The notes: a model not told the origin generated them from the sequence alone. 64,000 bases of DNA from Pectobacterium fontis (GCF_000803215.1 NZ_JSXC01000003.1:1-64000); one strand, 5' to 3'. Positions 49,014 to 57,310 are shown, numbered from the stretch's first letter. Translations and numbers: made by a program.

Positions 49014-50327
49014 CTATAGCGCGTAATGCACTTCAGCCAGTGCGCTGCTATCGATACTTTTCCGCATTGATTCCAGCGTAGTATCAAAAGGGCACAGCGT
49101 GCCTTTTTCTGTTTTCTGGCAGCCTTGAGACGTCCATTCCTCTTTCAGTAATGGCTGTTGATCGCTCAACGGCGTCAGCGAACGGATCTGATCCAGTGAT
49201 TGCGTCTGGAAATAAATACGCAGAAAACGCTGTTGCGTGGTGGTATCGCGCCAGCGTTCAAAGACCAGACTACCGGCGGGTGGAATGTTATCGGCGGTAT
49301 TGCCGGGTAGCTGCCAGTGAAACTGCAACAATGTGCGTAGGTAAGCGATATTGGTGTCATGAGCCACATACAGTAAGTAAGGAACGGCTGGCGGTTCACC
49401 ATGTGCGGTGTCCTGCTCTGCTGGTGTTCCCTGTGCGAGCGCCTGTGCAATTTGCTGCATGAATAGCGAACCGCCACGCTGAGCGATATACGGCACATCA
49501 TTGGTGAAATCATATTTGGCGGTCATCGGTGCCATCAGCGGAATCAGGTCCTGCGCGTTGTGGACATGACCAAAGGCCACCTGCGTCAGCGGCAGGTTTT
49601 CACTGTATTCCAGCAGAAAAACCTCACTCATATTCGCCAGCGTATTCAGCCCGCTGATAGACATTTCCCCTTCTTTATCCTGTTTGAATGCCCAGGGTTT
49701 ATCAAACACCGGACAGGGCTTGTCTGTTTCACATACGATCTGCTTTAGCCGCTCGACGCTGGGTTTAAGCCGCTGATAGGCGGCATCCAGATTGCCCCCC
49801 ATGGCTTTTTGTACCTCAACTTTTGCTCGTTCGGGATCCAGCGTGCCAATCCCCATTTTGTTCCCGTGAAACAGCGGATCCTGCTTTTCATCCTCAACGC
49901 GATGCATAGCCACACCACAGCCGGGGAACATACCATCCAGATAGGCTTGTGCGGTTGCGCGGGTACGTTGCAACGGGCTGGCAAGCACATAAATTTGCTG
50001 ATCTGCCGGACAACCTGACGCAAGCACAAGCAGATGTTGTTGACGATAATACTCGCCTTCATAGCGACCTTTTAGCACGGTAGCGGCATAGCCATGTCCG
50101 GTTAATTCACCCTCGCGCGTGACCCACTGTGGCCATTGGCGTGCTGTGCCGGATTCCAGCGCGGTCGTGTTGGATTCCGTCGGCGGGCGTACACCATGAC
50201 GACTGACTTCCACCACCTTTTCCAGACGATAGCGATCTTGATCCTGTGCTTGGGTAGAGAAGGATGAAATAATGATCATGATAATCAATAGACTGCGGGG
50301 CATGCGTAATGTTGTATGGGAAAGCAT
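49014..50327 (-). CDS. Periplasmic histidine acid phosphatase (phytase-like)
   Basis: A 437-aa exported phosphatase of the histidine acid phosphatase family (branch 2). Signal peptide about residues 1-27 (LLIIMIIISSFSTQAQ). The catalytic motif is SRHGVRPPTE (His44, the phospho-acceptor, with Arg43 and Arg47). The proton-donor motif is HDTN at residues 323-326. HDTN is the phytase-type sequence (as in AppA), unlike the HDSN-type of glucose-1-phosphatase. Paired cysteines suggest disulfides. AAGGA five bases before ATG 50327 supports the start. It probably releases phosphate from phytate in plant tissue. Substrate not proven. Confidence 0.82.
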   Translation of the reverse strand: MLSHTTLRMPRSLLIIMIIISSFSTQAQDQDRYRLEKVVEVSRHGVRPPTESNTTALESGTARQWPQWVTREGELTGHGYAATVLKGRYEGEYYRQQHLLVLASGCPADQQIYVLASPLQRTRATAQAYLDGMFPGCGVAMHRVEDEKQDPLFHGNKMGIGTLDPERAKVEVQKAMGGNLDAAYQRLKPSVERLKQIVCETDKPCPVFDKPWAFKQDKEGEMSISGLNTLANMSEVFLLEYSENLPLTQVAFGHVHNAQDLIPLMAPMTAKYDFTNDVPYIAQRGGSLFMQQIAQALAQGTPAEQDTAHGEPPAVPYLLYVAHDTNIAYLRTLLQFHWQLPGNTADNIPPAGSLVFERWRDTTTQQRFLRIYFQTQSLDQIRSLTPLSDQQPLLKEEWTSQGCQKTEKGTLCPFDTTLESMRKSIDSSALAEVHYAL

Positions 50328-50575
50328 GATAATCCTTCGTCAACAGCGATTCAGATAAGGCGTTTCATTGTAGGGAGGGAAAAGTGACAAAAGGGGTTTT
50401 TAGTCTGGGAGAGAGTGTTAGTGAACATTTCAAAATGCATATTTTGCAATCAAACTTTTTGATCTAAGATAGATCTAGAAGGTATAAGGTGCAGAATTTC
50501 GGCATGTTATATTTTTAAAAATTAAAAAGACGACATAAATCCCCGCCTGATAAATCCAACACTAACGAGTTAATT
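50328..50575. promoter_or_regulatory. Divergent control region of the phosphatase and lyase operons
   Basis: A promoter candidate for the rightward operon is TTGATC (50459-50464), 18 bp, TATAAG (50483-50488). A near-palindrome GATCTAAGATAGATC (50461-50475) sits in its spacer and AAAATGCATATTTT lies about 30 bp upstream. Both are possible operator sites; I cannot assign a regulator. Confidence 0.35.
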
Positions 50576-51940
50576 ATGGCATCACATCTTATTGATTTTC
50601 TTCTTATAGGGAATAATTTTGGCACGCCTGAAATGCGCGGCGTCTGGTCCGAGCATAACCGCCTGACTAAACAGGTCGATGTTGAAGTTGCCCTGGCGCT
50701 TGCTGAGGGTGAACTGGGTGTCATTCCGCTGGATGCGGCAAAAACCATTGCAGAAAACGCTGACGCAAGCGCACTAAACGTTGAAGAGATTGCAAAAGAT
50801 GCCGCGCGTATGAAGCACTCCCTGATGCCGACGATCGCCGCGATTCAGAAACAGTGCGGCGCGGCGGGTGAGTTTATTCACTACGGCGTGACCACGCAGG
50901 ACATCGTTGATACCGCGACCGTGTTACAACTGAAACAATCTTTTGATATTGTCGTCAGAGATACACAATTGCTGGCCGTTGAGCTGAAACGTCTGGCGAA
51001 GAAATACCAGCATACGCTGATGGCGGGTCGCACCCATGGTATGCAGGCGCTGCCCACCACGTTTGGCTTCAAACTGGCCGTATGGCTGGATGAGTTTATC
51101 CGTCACCTCGAACGTCTGGGTGAGATCAAAGAGCGTGTTTTGGTCGGCAATATCAATGGTGCCATTTGCACCTATGCTTCTTTTGGCGAACAAGGGCCGG
51201 AAATCGAGCGTCTGACGCTGGATAAGCTGGGGCTGAATACGCCGAATATTGGCTGGCAGTCTGCCCGCGATCGTTTCTCCGAATACGCTTCTGTCGCGGT
51301 GCTGATCAGCGGAACGCTGGGCAAAATTGGCAACGAACTGTACAACCTGATGCGCACCGAGATTAACGAAATCGAAGAGCCGTTCTCCGAAGGGAAAATC
51401 GGCTCTACCACGATGCCGCATAAACGTAACCCTGCTGCGTTGGAAGGGCTGGCGAGCCTGACTGCACCGCTGTTCAAGAGTGCCGCGTTGATTCATGAAT
51501 CCATGAAAGTGGAGCATGAGCGTGATGCGATGAGCTGGCGCGCGGAGTGGATCGCGCTGCCGGAAATCAACATCTATCTGTCTGCCCAGCTTCAGAATGC
51601 GCTTGGTATCCTGCGTGGGATGTCCGTCAACGAAAAGCAGATGCTGGCGAACCTCGATCTGCAAAATGGCCTGCTGCTGTCTGAGAAAGTGATGTTCGAG
51701 ATTGGCAAACGTCTCGGCAAGCAGACTGCCCACCATCTGGTTTACGAATGTTCTATGCAGGCATTCGAGCAGAATCAATCTTTTAAATCGGTACTGCTGG
51801 CTCATCCGGTGCTTTCTGAACAGGTCACTGCTGTCGATCTGGACGCATGGTTGGACCCGGCTAACTACGTTGGCAGCGCGCCGCAAAAAGTGGATGATGT
51901 GATTCGCTATGCGGATAATTCTGGTTTGCTGCCAGCATAA
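50576..51940 (+). CDS. Fumarase/aspartase-superfamily lyase, probable S-(2-succino) lyase (2SL)
   Basis: A 454-aa lyase that simple annotation would call adenylosuccinate lyase (PurB-like). The superfamily signature GSTTMPHKRNP is at residues 276-286, and the other conserved blocks are HYGVTTQDIVDTA and AGRTHGMQALP. All three are intact. Its neighbours make purine synthesis unlikely: acetyltransferase, amino acid importer and deacetylase follow on the same strand. A lyase of this superfamily, described from Dickeya dadantii and Enterococcus italicus, replaces the monooxygenase YxeK in yxe-type clusters and splits N-acetyl-S-(2-succino)cysteine to fumarate and N-acetylcysteine. I infer the same here. 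A housekeeping purB should exist elsewhere. Confidence 0.75.
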   Translation: MASHLIDFLLIGNNFGTPEMRGVWSEHNRLTKQVDVEVALALAEGELGVIPLDAAKTIAENADASALNVEEIAKDAARMKHSLMPTIAAIQKQCGAAGEFIHYGVTTQDIVDTATVLQLKQSFDIVVRDTQLLAVELKRLAKKYQHTLMAGRTHGMQALPTTFGFKLAVWLDEFIRHLERLGEIKERVLVGNINGAICTYASFGEQGPEIERLTLDKLGLNTPNIGWQSARDRFSEYASVAVLISGTLGKIGNELYNLMRTEINEIEEPFSEGKIGSTTMPHKRNPAALEGLASLTAPLFKSAALIHESMKVEHERDAMSWRAEWIALPEINIYLSAQLQNALGILRGMSVNEKQMLANLDLQNGLLLSEKVMFEIGKRLGKQTAHHLVYECSMQAFEQNQSFKSVLLAHPVLSEQVTAVDLDAWLDPANYVGSAPQKVDDVIRYADNSGLLPA

Positions 51941-51949
51941 GGTGACATC

Positions 51950-52492
51950 ATGAGTATCGTATTTCGTCAGGCTACGCTTGTGGACGATGAAACCTATCTG
52001 GCGCTGGCGCTGGCGGCGTTTGAGCCGATTCGTCAGTTGGGCATCAATTTCTCTGCTGCCCATGCGGATATCGACATGGTGCGCACGCACATTGCCTCAC
52101 ACGGCGTTTATGTGATGGAAAAAGACGGGGAGATGGTGTCGTCATTTACCATCCGCTATCCATGGGGGCCGGAGCCGGGTCCGTTCGGTTTACCCCATCT
52201 GGGCTGGTTTGCAACGCACCCTGGCTATAAAAAACAGGGGCTGGGTAAACAAATGATGGGCTGGCTGGAAGAAGAAATTCTGATTAACCAGCTCAAAGCG
52301 CCTGCGGTGTCGCTTGGCACCGCGCAAAATCACCCATGGCTGATTGAGATGTATAAAAATTATGGTTTCAGGGAAGTCGGGCAGACGAATCTGGGAAAAG
52401 GACATCTGACAATCTGGATGGAAAAGATCCTTGATAACCCATTGTATGACCAGTGGAAAGACAAAAATTCAAAAAGAGAGGCAGTAAAATGA
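51950..52492 (+). CDS. GNAT N-acetyltransferase, probable S-(2-succino)cysteine N-acetyltransferase (YxeL-like)
   Basis: A 180-aa GNAT-fold acetyltransferase. The acetyl-CoA pyrophosphate-binding loop is KKQGLGKQMM at about residues 94-103, preceded by FATHPGYKKQ and followed by SLGTAQNHPWLIEMYKNYGF. It begins 9 bp after the lyase gene and its TGA overlaps the start of the binding-protein gene. By context it should acetylate imported S-(2-succino)cysteine, the first step of the pathway, as YxeL does in Bacillus subtilis. Confidence 0.75.
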   Translation: MSIVFRQATLVDDETYLALALAAFEPIRQLGINFSAAHADIDMVRTHIASHGVYVMEKDGEMVSSFTIRYPWGPEPGPFGLPHLGWFATHPGYKKQGLGKQMMGWLEEEILINQLKAPAVSLGTAQNHPWLIEMYKNYGFREVGQTNLGKGHLTIWMEKILDNPLYDQWKDKNSKREAVK

Positions 52493-53280
52493 TGAAAAAA
52501 GTAACGTTGTCTGTTCTGGCGCTGACGACCGCCTTTCTTGTTGCCGGCTGTGATTCTGGGAAAAGCGGCGCTGGGCAGGAAAAGGTATTGAAAGTGGGCT
52601 CAACAGGCCAAAGCTACCCGAGTGGCTTCAAGCAAGATAACAAGCTGGTCGGGTTTGACGTTGAAGTGACGGAAACCATTGCGAAAGATCTGAACTACAA
52701 AGTCGAATGGGTCACTGCCGATTTCAGCGGTCTGATGGGGCAACTGGAAGCGAAAAAACTGGATACGGTAGCGAACGTGGTGGCAATCACTCCTGCGCGC
52801 CAGGAAAAATACAATTTTGCCCAACCGTACAGTTATTATGGTAGTCAGATTGTCACGCACAAAGACAACACGAACATTAATACACTGGCCGATCTGAAAG
52901 GGAAGACGGTGGCAGGTGTTCTGGGTTCCAACCATGTTAACAACCTGAAAAAAGCCTTTGCCGACGGCAGCGTCAATATTCGTACCTATGAAACGCGCGA
53001 TGGTGCGATGAACGACGCGCTGTCTAAACGGGTTGAAGGGTACGTGAACTCACGTCCGATTTTGCTGGCGGAAATCAATAAACGTAACCTGCCGTTCAAA
53101 CTGGTTGGTGAGCCGTTGGTGGTTGAAGAAGTGAGCTTCCCGTTCCATAAAGACGAAAATGGTGACGCGTTACGTAAACAGTTCGATGCTGAATTGACCA
53201 AAATGCGTGAAGATGGACGCCTGAAAGCCCTCGCCGAAAAATACTTTGGTGAAGACATCTCTGTTCCACCGAAAAAATAA
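52489..53280 (+). CDS. ABC importer substrate-binding lipoprotein (polar amino acid family, YxeM-like)
   Basis: A 263-aa SBP_bac_3 protein. The N-terminus MMKKVTLSVLALTTAFLVAGCDSG carries a lipobox (LVAGC, Cys21; split here as a signal sequence of about 20 residues). Aspartate follows the cysteine, the inner-membrane retention signal in enterobacteria. Mature motifs: GFDVEVTETIAKDLNYKVEWV, AITPARQEKYNFA, TYETRDGAMNDALSKRVEGYV. Starts at 52489 or 52492; the first overlaps the preceding TGA (ATGA). Presumed ligand is S-(2-succino)cysteine or a related sulfur amino acid. Confidence 0.82.
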   Translation: MMKKVTLSVLALTTAFLVAGCDSGKSGAGQEKVLKVGSTGQSYPSGFKQDNKLVGFDVEVTETIAKDLNYKVEWVTADFSGLMGQLEAKKLDTVANVVAITPARQEKYNFAQPYSYYGSQIVTHKDNTNINTLADLKGKTVAGVLGSNHVNNLKKAFADGSVNIRTYETRDGAMNDALSKRVEGYVNSRPILLAEINKRNLPFKLVGEPLVVEEVSFPFHKDENGDALRKQFDAELTKMREDGRLKALAEKYFGEDISVPPKK

Positions 53281-53316
53281 CGTTATTGCCGCTTGTCGGT
53301 TGACTTATCACCTCCT

Positions 53317-53340
53317 CCACCGGTGCAGTATGGCCGGTGG
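53317..53340 (+). repeat. Intercistronic hairpin after the binding-protein gene
   Basis: CCACCGG and CCGGTGG arms around a 10-nt loop, with no T run. It probably protects the upstream message and raises the ratio of binding protein to permease. Confidence 0.5.
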
Positions 53341-53360
53341 AAGTATTAATGGTATGACTC

Positions 53361-54032
53361 ATGAATGTCGATCTTGCCTACCTGTTAAAGGTCTTTCCCC
53401 AGGTCTTAATGTATTTGCCGACCACGCTGTTCCTTGCCGTGGTTTCGATGTTTTTTGCTATGGTTCTCGGCCTTATCCTGGCGTTAGTCCGTGAAAGCAA
53501 GATCGTCGTGGTGGTAAAAATCGTTGAACTGTATATCTCGCTGTTCCGCGGTATTCCGTCGTTGGTGCAACTGTTTATCATCTACTTTGGCCTGCCGCAG
53601 TTGTTCCCCGGATTATCCAATCTGGATGCGATGACTGCCGCGATTATCGGCTTTAGCCTGAAAACGTCTGCTTATATGGCAGAAATTTTCCGTGCGGGCC
53701 TGGCCTCGGTGGATTTCGGCCAGACGGAAGCGGGCCTATCCATTGGCATGAGTAAAGCGCAGGTTTATCGCCGTATCGTTTTGCCTCAGGCCATGTTGAA
53801 TGCGTTGCCTGCGACGGGGAACACCTTCATTTCCCTGATTAAAGATACCTCGGTGGCCTTTGCGCTGGGTGTCTCCGAACTGTTCGCGGAAGGCAAGATG
53901 ATTGCCGCCGAATCTCTGCGTTTCTTTGAGACCTTCCTGGTTGTCGGTCTGATTTACTGGTTGGTGATCATTGTCTACGCCTGGCTGCAAAAGCAGTTGG
54001 AGAAGAAACTGAATCACTCGCTACAGCGATAA
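53361..54032 (+). CDS. Amino acid ABC importer permease (YxeN-like)
   Basis: A 223-aa polar-amino-acid permease (HisM/HisQ type) with about five membrane segments. It has LFRGIPSLVQLFIIYFGLP in the first half and the ATPase-docking EAA loop QTEAGLSIGMSKAQVYRRIVLPQA. It lies between the binding protein and the ATPase. It resembles the cystine/diaminopimelate permease branch. Confidence 0.88.
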   Translation: MNVDLAYLLKVFPQVLMYLPTTLFLAVVSMFFAMVLGLILALVRESKIVVVVKIVELYISLFRGIPSLVQLFIIYFGLPQLFPGLSNLDAMTAAIIGFSLKTSAYMAEIFRAGLASVDFGQTEAGLSIGMSKAQVYRRIVLPQAMLNALPATGNTFISLIKDTSVAFALGVSELFAEGKMIAAESLRFFETFLVVGLIYWLVIIVYAWLQKQLEKKLNHSLQR

Positions 54033-54041
54033 GGGGCTGAC

Positions 54042-54803
54042 ATGATCAGTGTAAAGAATCTTTCTAAACGCTTTGGCGATCAGGTGGTGTTGGACAACAT
54101 CAGTCTGGATATCGCGAAAGGCGAAGTGGTCGCGATTATTGGTCCATCCGGTTCGGGTAAATCCACGCTGTTGCGCTGCCTTAACCTGTTGGAAACGCCA
54201 GAGTCGGGTACGATCCAAATTGGCGAGCAAACGTTGGATACGCGTCGTTACGCCACCAAAGAGGCCTACGCGCTGCGCCGTCAGACGGCGATGGTGTTCC
54301 AGAATTACAACCTGTTTAAGAACAAGACGGCGCTGGAGAATGTAACGGAAGCGCTGATTGTCGTGAAAAAAATGCCGAAGCCGCAGGCGAATGAAATTGG
54401 CTTGGCGCTGCTGGAGCAGGTGGGGTTGTTGCCACAGGCGGCACAGTATCCGGTAACGTTGTCCGGCGGGCAGCAGCAGCGCGTGAGTATTGCGCGTGCG
54501 CTGGCGGTGGATCCTAAGGCGATTTTGTTTGATGAACCGACCTCAGCGCTGGATCCAGAAAGGGTACACGAAGTGCTTCAGGTGATTCAGAAGCTGGCGA
54601 AAAACGACACCACGATGGTGATCGTCACGCATGAAATGCAGTTTGCGAAAGAAGTGGCTGACCGCGTGATCTTCATGGCAGATGGTCACATCGTTGAGGA
54701 AGGCCCGGCGGAGCAGGTGATTAGCTTCTCGGACAACCCGCAGACTCAACGCTTCCTGCGTCAGTTGACCAAGCTGCCTGAGCCGCTTGAGTACGATATT
54801 TAA
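54042..54803 (+). CDS. Amino acid ABC importer ATPase (YxeO-like)
   Basis: A 253-aa ABC ATPase: Walker A GPSGSGKST at residues 34-42, Q-loop in MVFQNYNLF, signature LSGGQQQR near residue 140, Walker B AILFDEPTSALD near 160 and the H-loop in VIVTHEM. Of the polar amino acid uptake subfamily (GlnQ/HisP/YecC). It drives the importer with the two genes before it. A GCCCTGT/ACAGGGC hairpin (54841-54857) separates it from the deacetylase gene. Confidence 0.9.
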   Translation: MISVKNLSKRFGDQVVLDNISLDIAKGEVVAIIGPSGSGKSTLLRCLNLLETPESGTIQIGEQTLDTRRYATKEAYALRRQTAMVFQNYNLFKNKTALENVTEALIVVKKMPKPQANEIGLALLEQVGLLPQAAQYPVTLSGGQQQRVSIARALAVDPKAILFDEPTSALDPERVHEVLQVIQKLAKNDTTMVIVTHEMQFAKEVADRVIFMADGHIVEEGPAEQVISFSDNPQTQRFLRQLTKLPEPLEYDI

Positions 54804-54880
54804 CGCCTGGGTAGAGATACCTGCACGCCTGAACAAGGCAGCCCTGTGAGACAGGGCACGATAATGTGGAGCAAGTATTC

Positions 54881-56038
54881 ATGAGAACAGCACCTCAGCA
54901 CGAGCCTCTGGCTCAGTTTATTCAGGCGTTTCGCCATGATTTACACCGCAACCCTGAACTGTCGAATCAGGAGTTCGAAACCACGAAGAAGATTCGTGCG
55001 GTATTAGAAAAAGAGGGAATTCGTATCCTCGAGCTGCCGTTGAAAACCGGTCTGGTTGCAGAAGTGGGCGGCCTTCAGGATGGCCCACTGGTTGTGGTAC
55101 GTTCTGATATCGATGCCCTGCCGATTGAAGAAGAATCTGGCGTAGAATTCACGTCGCTTAATAAAGGGGTGATGCACGCCTGCGGTCATGATTTTCACTC
55201 CTCTGCGGCGTTGGGCGCGGCCATTCTGCTGAAGAAAATCGAGTCGGAGCTGAAAGGCACGGTGCGGATTTTATTCCAGGCGGCGGAAGAAACGGGGCTG
55301 GGCGCGCCGGAAGTGATTGCGGTTGGCGCGTTGGATAATGCGGTAGCGATTTTCGGTATTCATAACGATCCGACACTGCCTGTTGGCGTCATCGGCGGGA
55401 AAGACGGCGCATTAACAGCGGGCGTTGACCGCTTTGAGATCAAGATTGCGGCGAAAGGCTGCCACGCGGCGAAGCCGCATGAAGGCAACGATCCGATTAT
55501 CATTCTGGGCCAATTGATTTCTGCGGTACAAACCATCATCAGCCGCACGGTGTCATCCGACAATAACGCGGTGGTGTCGATTACTCAGGTTCATAGCGGC
55601 AGCACCTGGAACGTGATCCCAGACACCGCCTACGTTGAAGGCACGGTCAGAACGTTCAATCAGGCTGCGCGTGATTTGATTGAACAGCGTTTCCGCCAGA
55701 TCGTTGCGGGTATCGCCAGCACCTTTGGTGCGGAGATTGAATTGCTGTGGCACGCCGGGCCACCGTCGGTGGTCAACACGCCAGAGTGGGTTGAGTTTGC
55801 GCTGAATGTGGCGAGTGACGAAGGGTTTGAAGCGCGTCGCGTAGAAGCCAGCCCGATTGGTGAAGATTTTGCGTTCTATCAGCAGAAACTGCCGGGCACG
55901 TTCATGATGGTCGGCTCCGGCGGCCCTTATGCGCTGCACCACCCGAAATTCCGCGTTGACGACCGCGCGCTGTTCCCGACGGCGCACTATCTGTATCAGA
56001 TGGCGAAGCAGAGTCTGGAACAGCTCTCCTCCCGTTAA
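54881..56038 (+). CDS. M20-family amidohydrolase, probable N-acetylcysteine deacetylase (YxeP-like)
   Basis: A 385-aa zinc/manganese amidohydrolase of the M20D family. The metal ligands are visible in VRSDIDALP, HACGHDFH, FQAAEETGLGA (general-base glutamate) and GIHND, with the C-terminal histidine in ALHHPKF. The frame opens with GTG at 54866, but ATG 54881 has GGAG 9 nt upstream. Family members cleave N-acyl amino acids. In the yxe operon YxeP deacetylates N-acetylcysteine to cysteine, the last step. A terminator follows. Confidence 0.82.
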   Translation: MRTAPQHEPLAQFIQAFRHDLHRNPELSNQEFETTKKIRAVLEKEGIRILELPLKTGLVAEVGGLQDGPLVVVRSDIDALPIEEESGVEFTSLNKGVMHACGHDFHSSAALGAAILLKKIESELKGTVRILFQAAEETGLGAPEVIAVGALDNAVAIFGIHNDPTLPVGVIGGKDGALTAGVDRFEIKIAAKGCHAAKPHEGNDPIIILGQLISAVQTIISRTVSSDNNAVVSITQVHSGSTWNVIPDTAYVEGTVRTFNQAARDLIEQRFRQIVAGIASTFGAEIELLWHAGPPSVVNTPEWVEFALNVASDEGFEARRVEASPIGEDFAFYQQKLPGTFMMVGSGGPYALHHPKFRVDDRALFPTAHYLYQMAKQSLEQLSSR

Positions 56039-56059
56039 GCCCTTCTGATTTGGTTAATG

Positions 56060-56092
56060 TCTCCGCGTCGATTCTCCGGCGCGGAGATTTTC
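56060..56092 (+). terminator. Terminator of the lyase-importer-deacetylase operon
   Basis: TCTCCGCG (56060-56067) pairs with CGCGGAGA (56080-56087), followed by TTTTCC. Confidence 0.75.
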
Positions 56093-56137
56093 CCCTCTTA
56101 ATCGCTCAGGAACCGACGCATATGCGTGGGGACGGCT

Positions 56138-56971
56138 TTAGTGAGCGAGTAGCCCTTTTATGCCTTGCCAAATAAGCTGAGCGCTCAGAATCAGCATCGT
56201 AAGACGAAACGTCGTGCGGAAGAGCTTTTCTGGCAGGTTATCCAGCAGGCGTGTACCTAACCAGGTGCCCAATACGCCGCTGATAATCATTGCCGCCAGC
56301 ATCGGCAACCAGTCGTGGTAAGCAAACCCCATCATTCCGAATGCCAGTATCTTCAAGCCGTGCTGTAACACCATGCAGAGCGCATGGGTGGCGATAAGCG
56401 GCTGCTTGGTTAGCCCCTGAGAACTGATCAATCCGGCGACCATCGGGCCTGTCGCTCCGACGATCATCGTGCCGAGGCTGGTGAGCGCACCGCCCAGAAT
56501 GAAGAACAGCCGATTAACCGGTTTTGGCGCGGGGCGTTTACGAAAAACGGACCACAGAATGAAAAGAGCCAGCGCGATTTTTGCCACGTTGTCTGGGATC
56601 CACACTGCAACAGGCGCACCCACCGCGATGCCAATGACGCTGCCGATAAAAAACCACAGCACCAGAGGCCATACGATATAGAGACGCTGGATCAGGCTGC
56701 GGCTCAGATTGGAGCCAAGCTGCACGATACCGTGAACCGGCAGCAGGCTGCTGACTGGCATACCCAGCCCCATGATGGCAAGCAAGGTGACGCCGCCGCC
56801 CAAACCCAGCGCCGCCGTTAGCGCCGATGTCAGGAAACTGCAAAAAATCAGGATACCGGCAAAGAGCGGCGAGATGTCGGGGGGAACAAGAGCTTGCATG
56901 GTGGAACCCATCGCATGGTTGAGCCAATGATAATGCCTGAGGCGAGTAATACGTATCAAGTCACTTTCCAC
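56138..56971 (-). CDS. TauE/SafE-family membrane permease
   Basis: A sulfite-exporter TauE/SafE-type membrane protein of up to 277 aa with about eight hydrophobic segments. The two homologous halves show GLGGGVTLLAIMGLGMPVSSLLPVHG and GTMIVGATGPMVAG. The open frame begins at a GTG at 56971; ATG at 56911 and ATG at 56899 (MQALVPPDIS) are alternatives, and none has a clear ribosome site. It converges on the sulfur-linked operon. Family members export sulfite, sulfoacetate or related organosulfur anions, so a role with sulfur compounds is plausible but unproven. Confidence 0.75.
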   Translation of the reverse strand: MESDLIRITRLRHYHWLNHAMGSTMQALVPPDISPLFAGILIFCSFLTSALTAALGLGGGVTLLAIMGLGMPVSSLLPVHGIVQLGSNLSRSLIQRLYIVWPLVLWFFIGSVIGIAVGAPVAVWIPDNVAKIALALFILWSVFRKRPAPKPVNRLFFILGGALTSLGTMIVGATGPMVAGLISSQGLTKQPLIATHALCMVLQHGLKILAFGMMGFAYHDWLPMLAAMIISGVLGTWLGTRLLDNLPEKLFRTTFRLTMLILSAQLIWQGIKGLLAH

Positions 56972-57034
56972 TCCGTGGCATGAGTATTCTTACCGTACAT
57001 GCTAAGCCTGTTGAATCAGCCGCGTTGATGGCGA

Positions 57035-57149
57035 CTGTCGGAAAAATACGACCCTCGGGGTGATTGGTTGTCTCAAAAAGGAGACACTTAATTTATTGAT
57101 TAATAATGATTAATATTTTATTTAATAAAGACGTCTCTGAATGACGACA
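57035..57149 (+). promoter_or_regulatory. Three GlrR (QseF/YfhA) activator sites upstream of glmZ
   Basis: The spaced dyad TGTC-N10-GACA occurs perfectly at 57069-57086 and with one mismatch at 57035-57052 (TGTC-N10-GACC) and 57132-57149 (CGTC-N10-GACA). The response regulator GlrR binds TGTC...GACA dyads upstream of sigma-54 promoters of glmY and glmZ in enterobacteria. The sites lie 160-275 bp upstream of the transcript, the usual enhancer range. Confidence 0.6.
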
Positions 57150-57284
57150 GATTCTGTGAGTTAGATCTCTTTTTTTCCCCTCATTGCACGTTTGCTTTCC
57201 CTACTGTGAAAAAATATAAATCGTATTTATTATTAGTGAGTTACCATGATTTTATTAAGCGATGGCAATAAAGTTATGTATGTT

Positions 57285-57298
57285 GGCATAATTTATGC
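57285..57298 (+). promoter_or_regulatory. Sigma-54 promoter of glmZ
   Basis: GG (57285-57286) and GC (57297-57298) are exactly 10 bp apart within TTGGCATAATTTATGCTT, the -24/-12 signature. The predicted start, 12 bases downstream, falls at 57310-57311, precisely where the GlmZ sequence begins. Confidence 0.72.
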
Positions 57299-57310
57299 TT
57301 AAATAAGTGG

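Noticed and set aside
50576-51940. Annotation as housekeeping adenylosuccinate lyase purB
   Set aside because: The family signature fits, but the operon context (acetyltransferase, amino acid importer, deacetylase) and the known 2SL lyase of a related genus argue for a succinated-thiol lyase. The enterobacterial purB usually sits next to hflD/phoP, not here.
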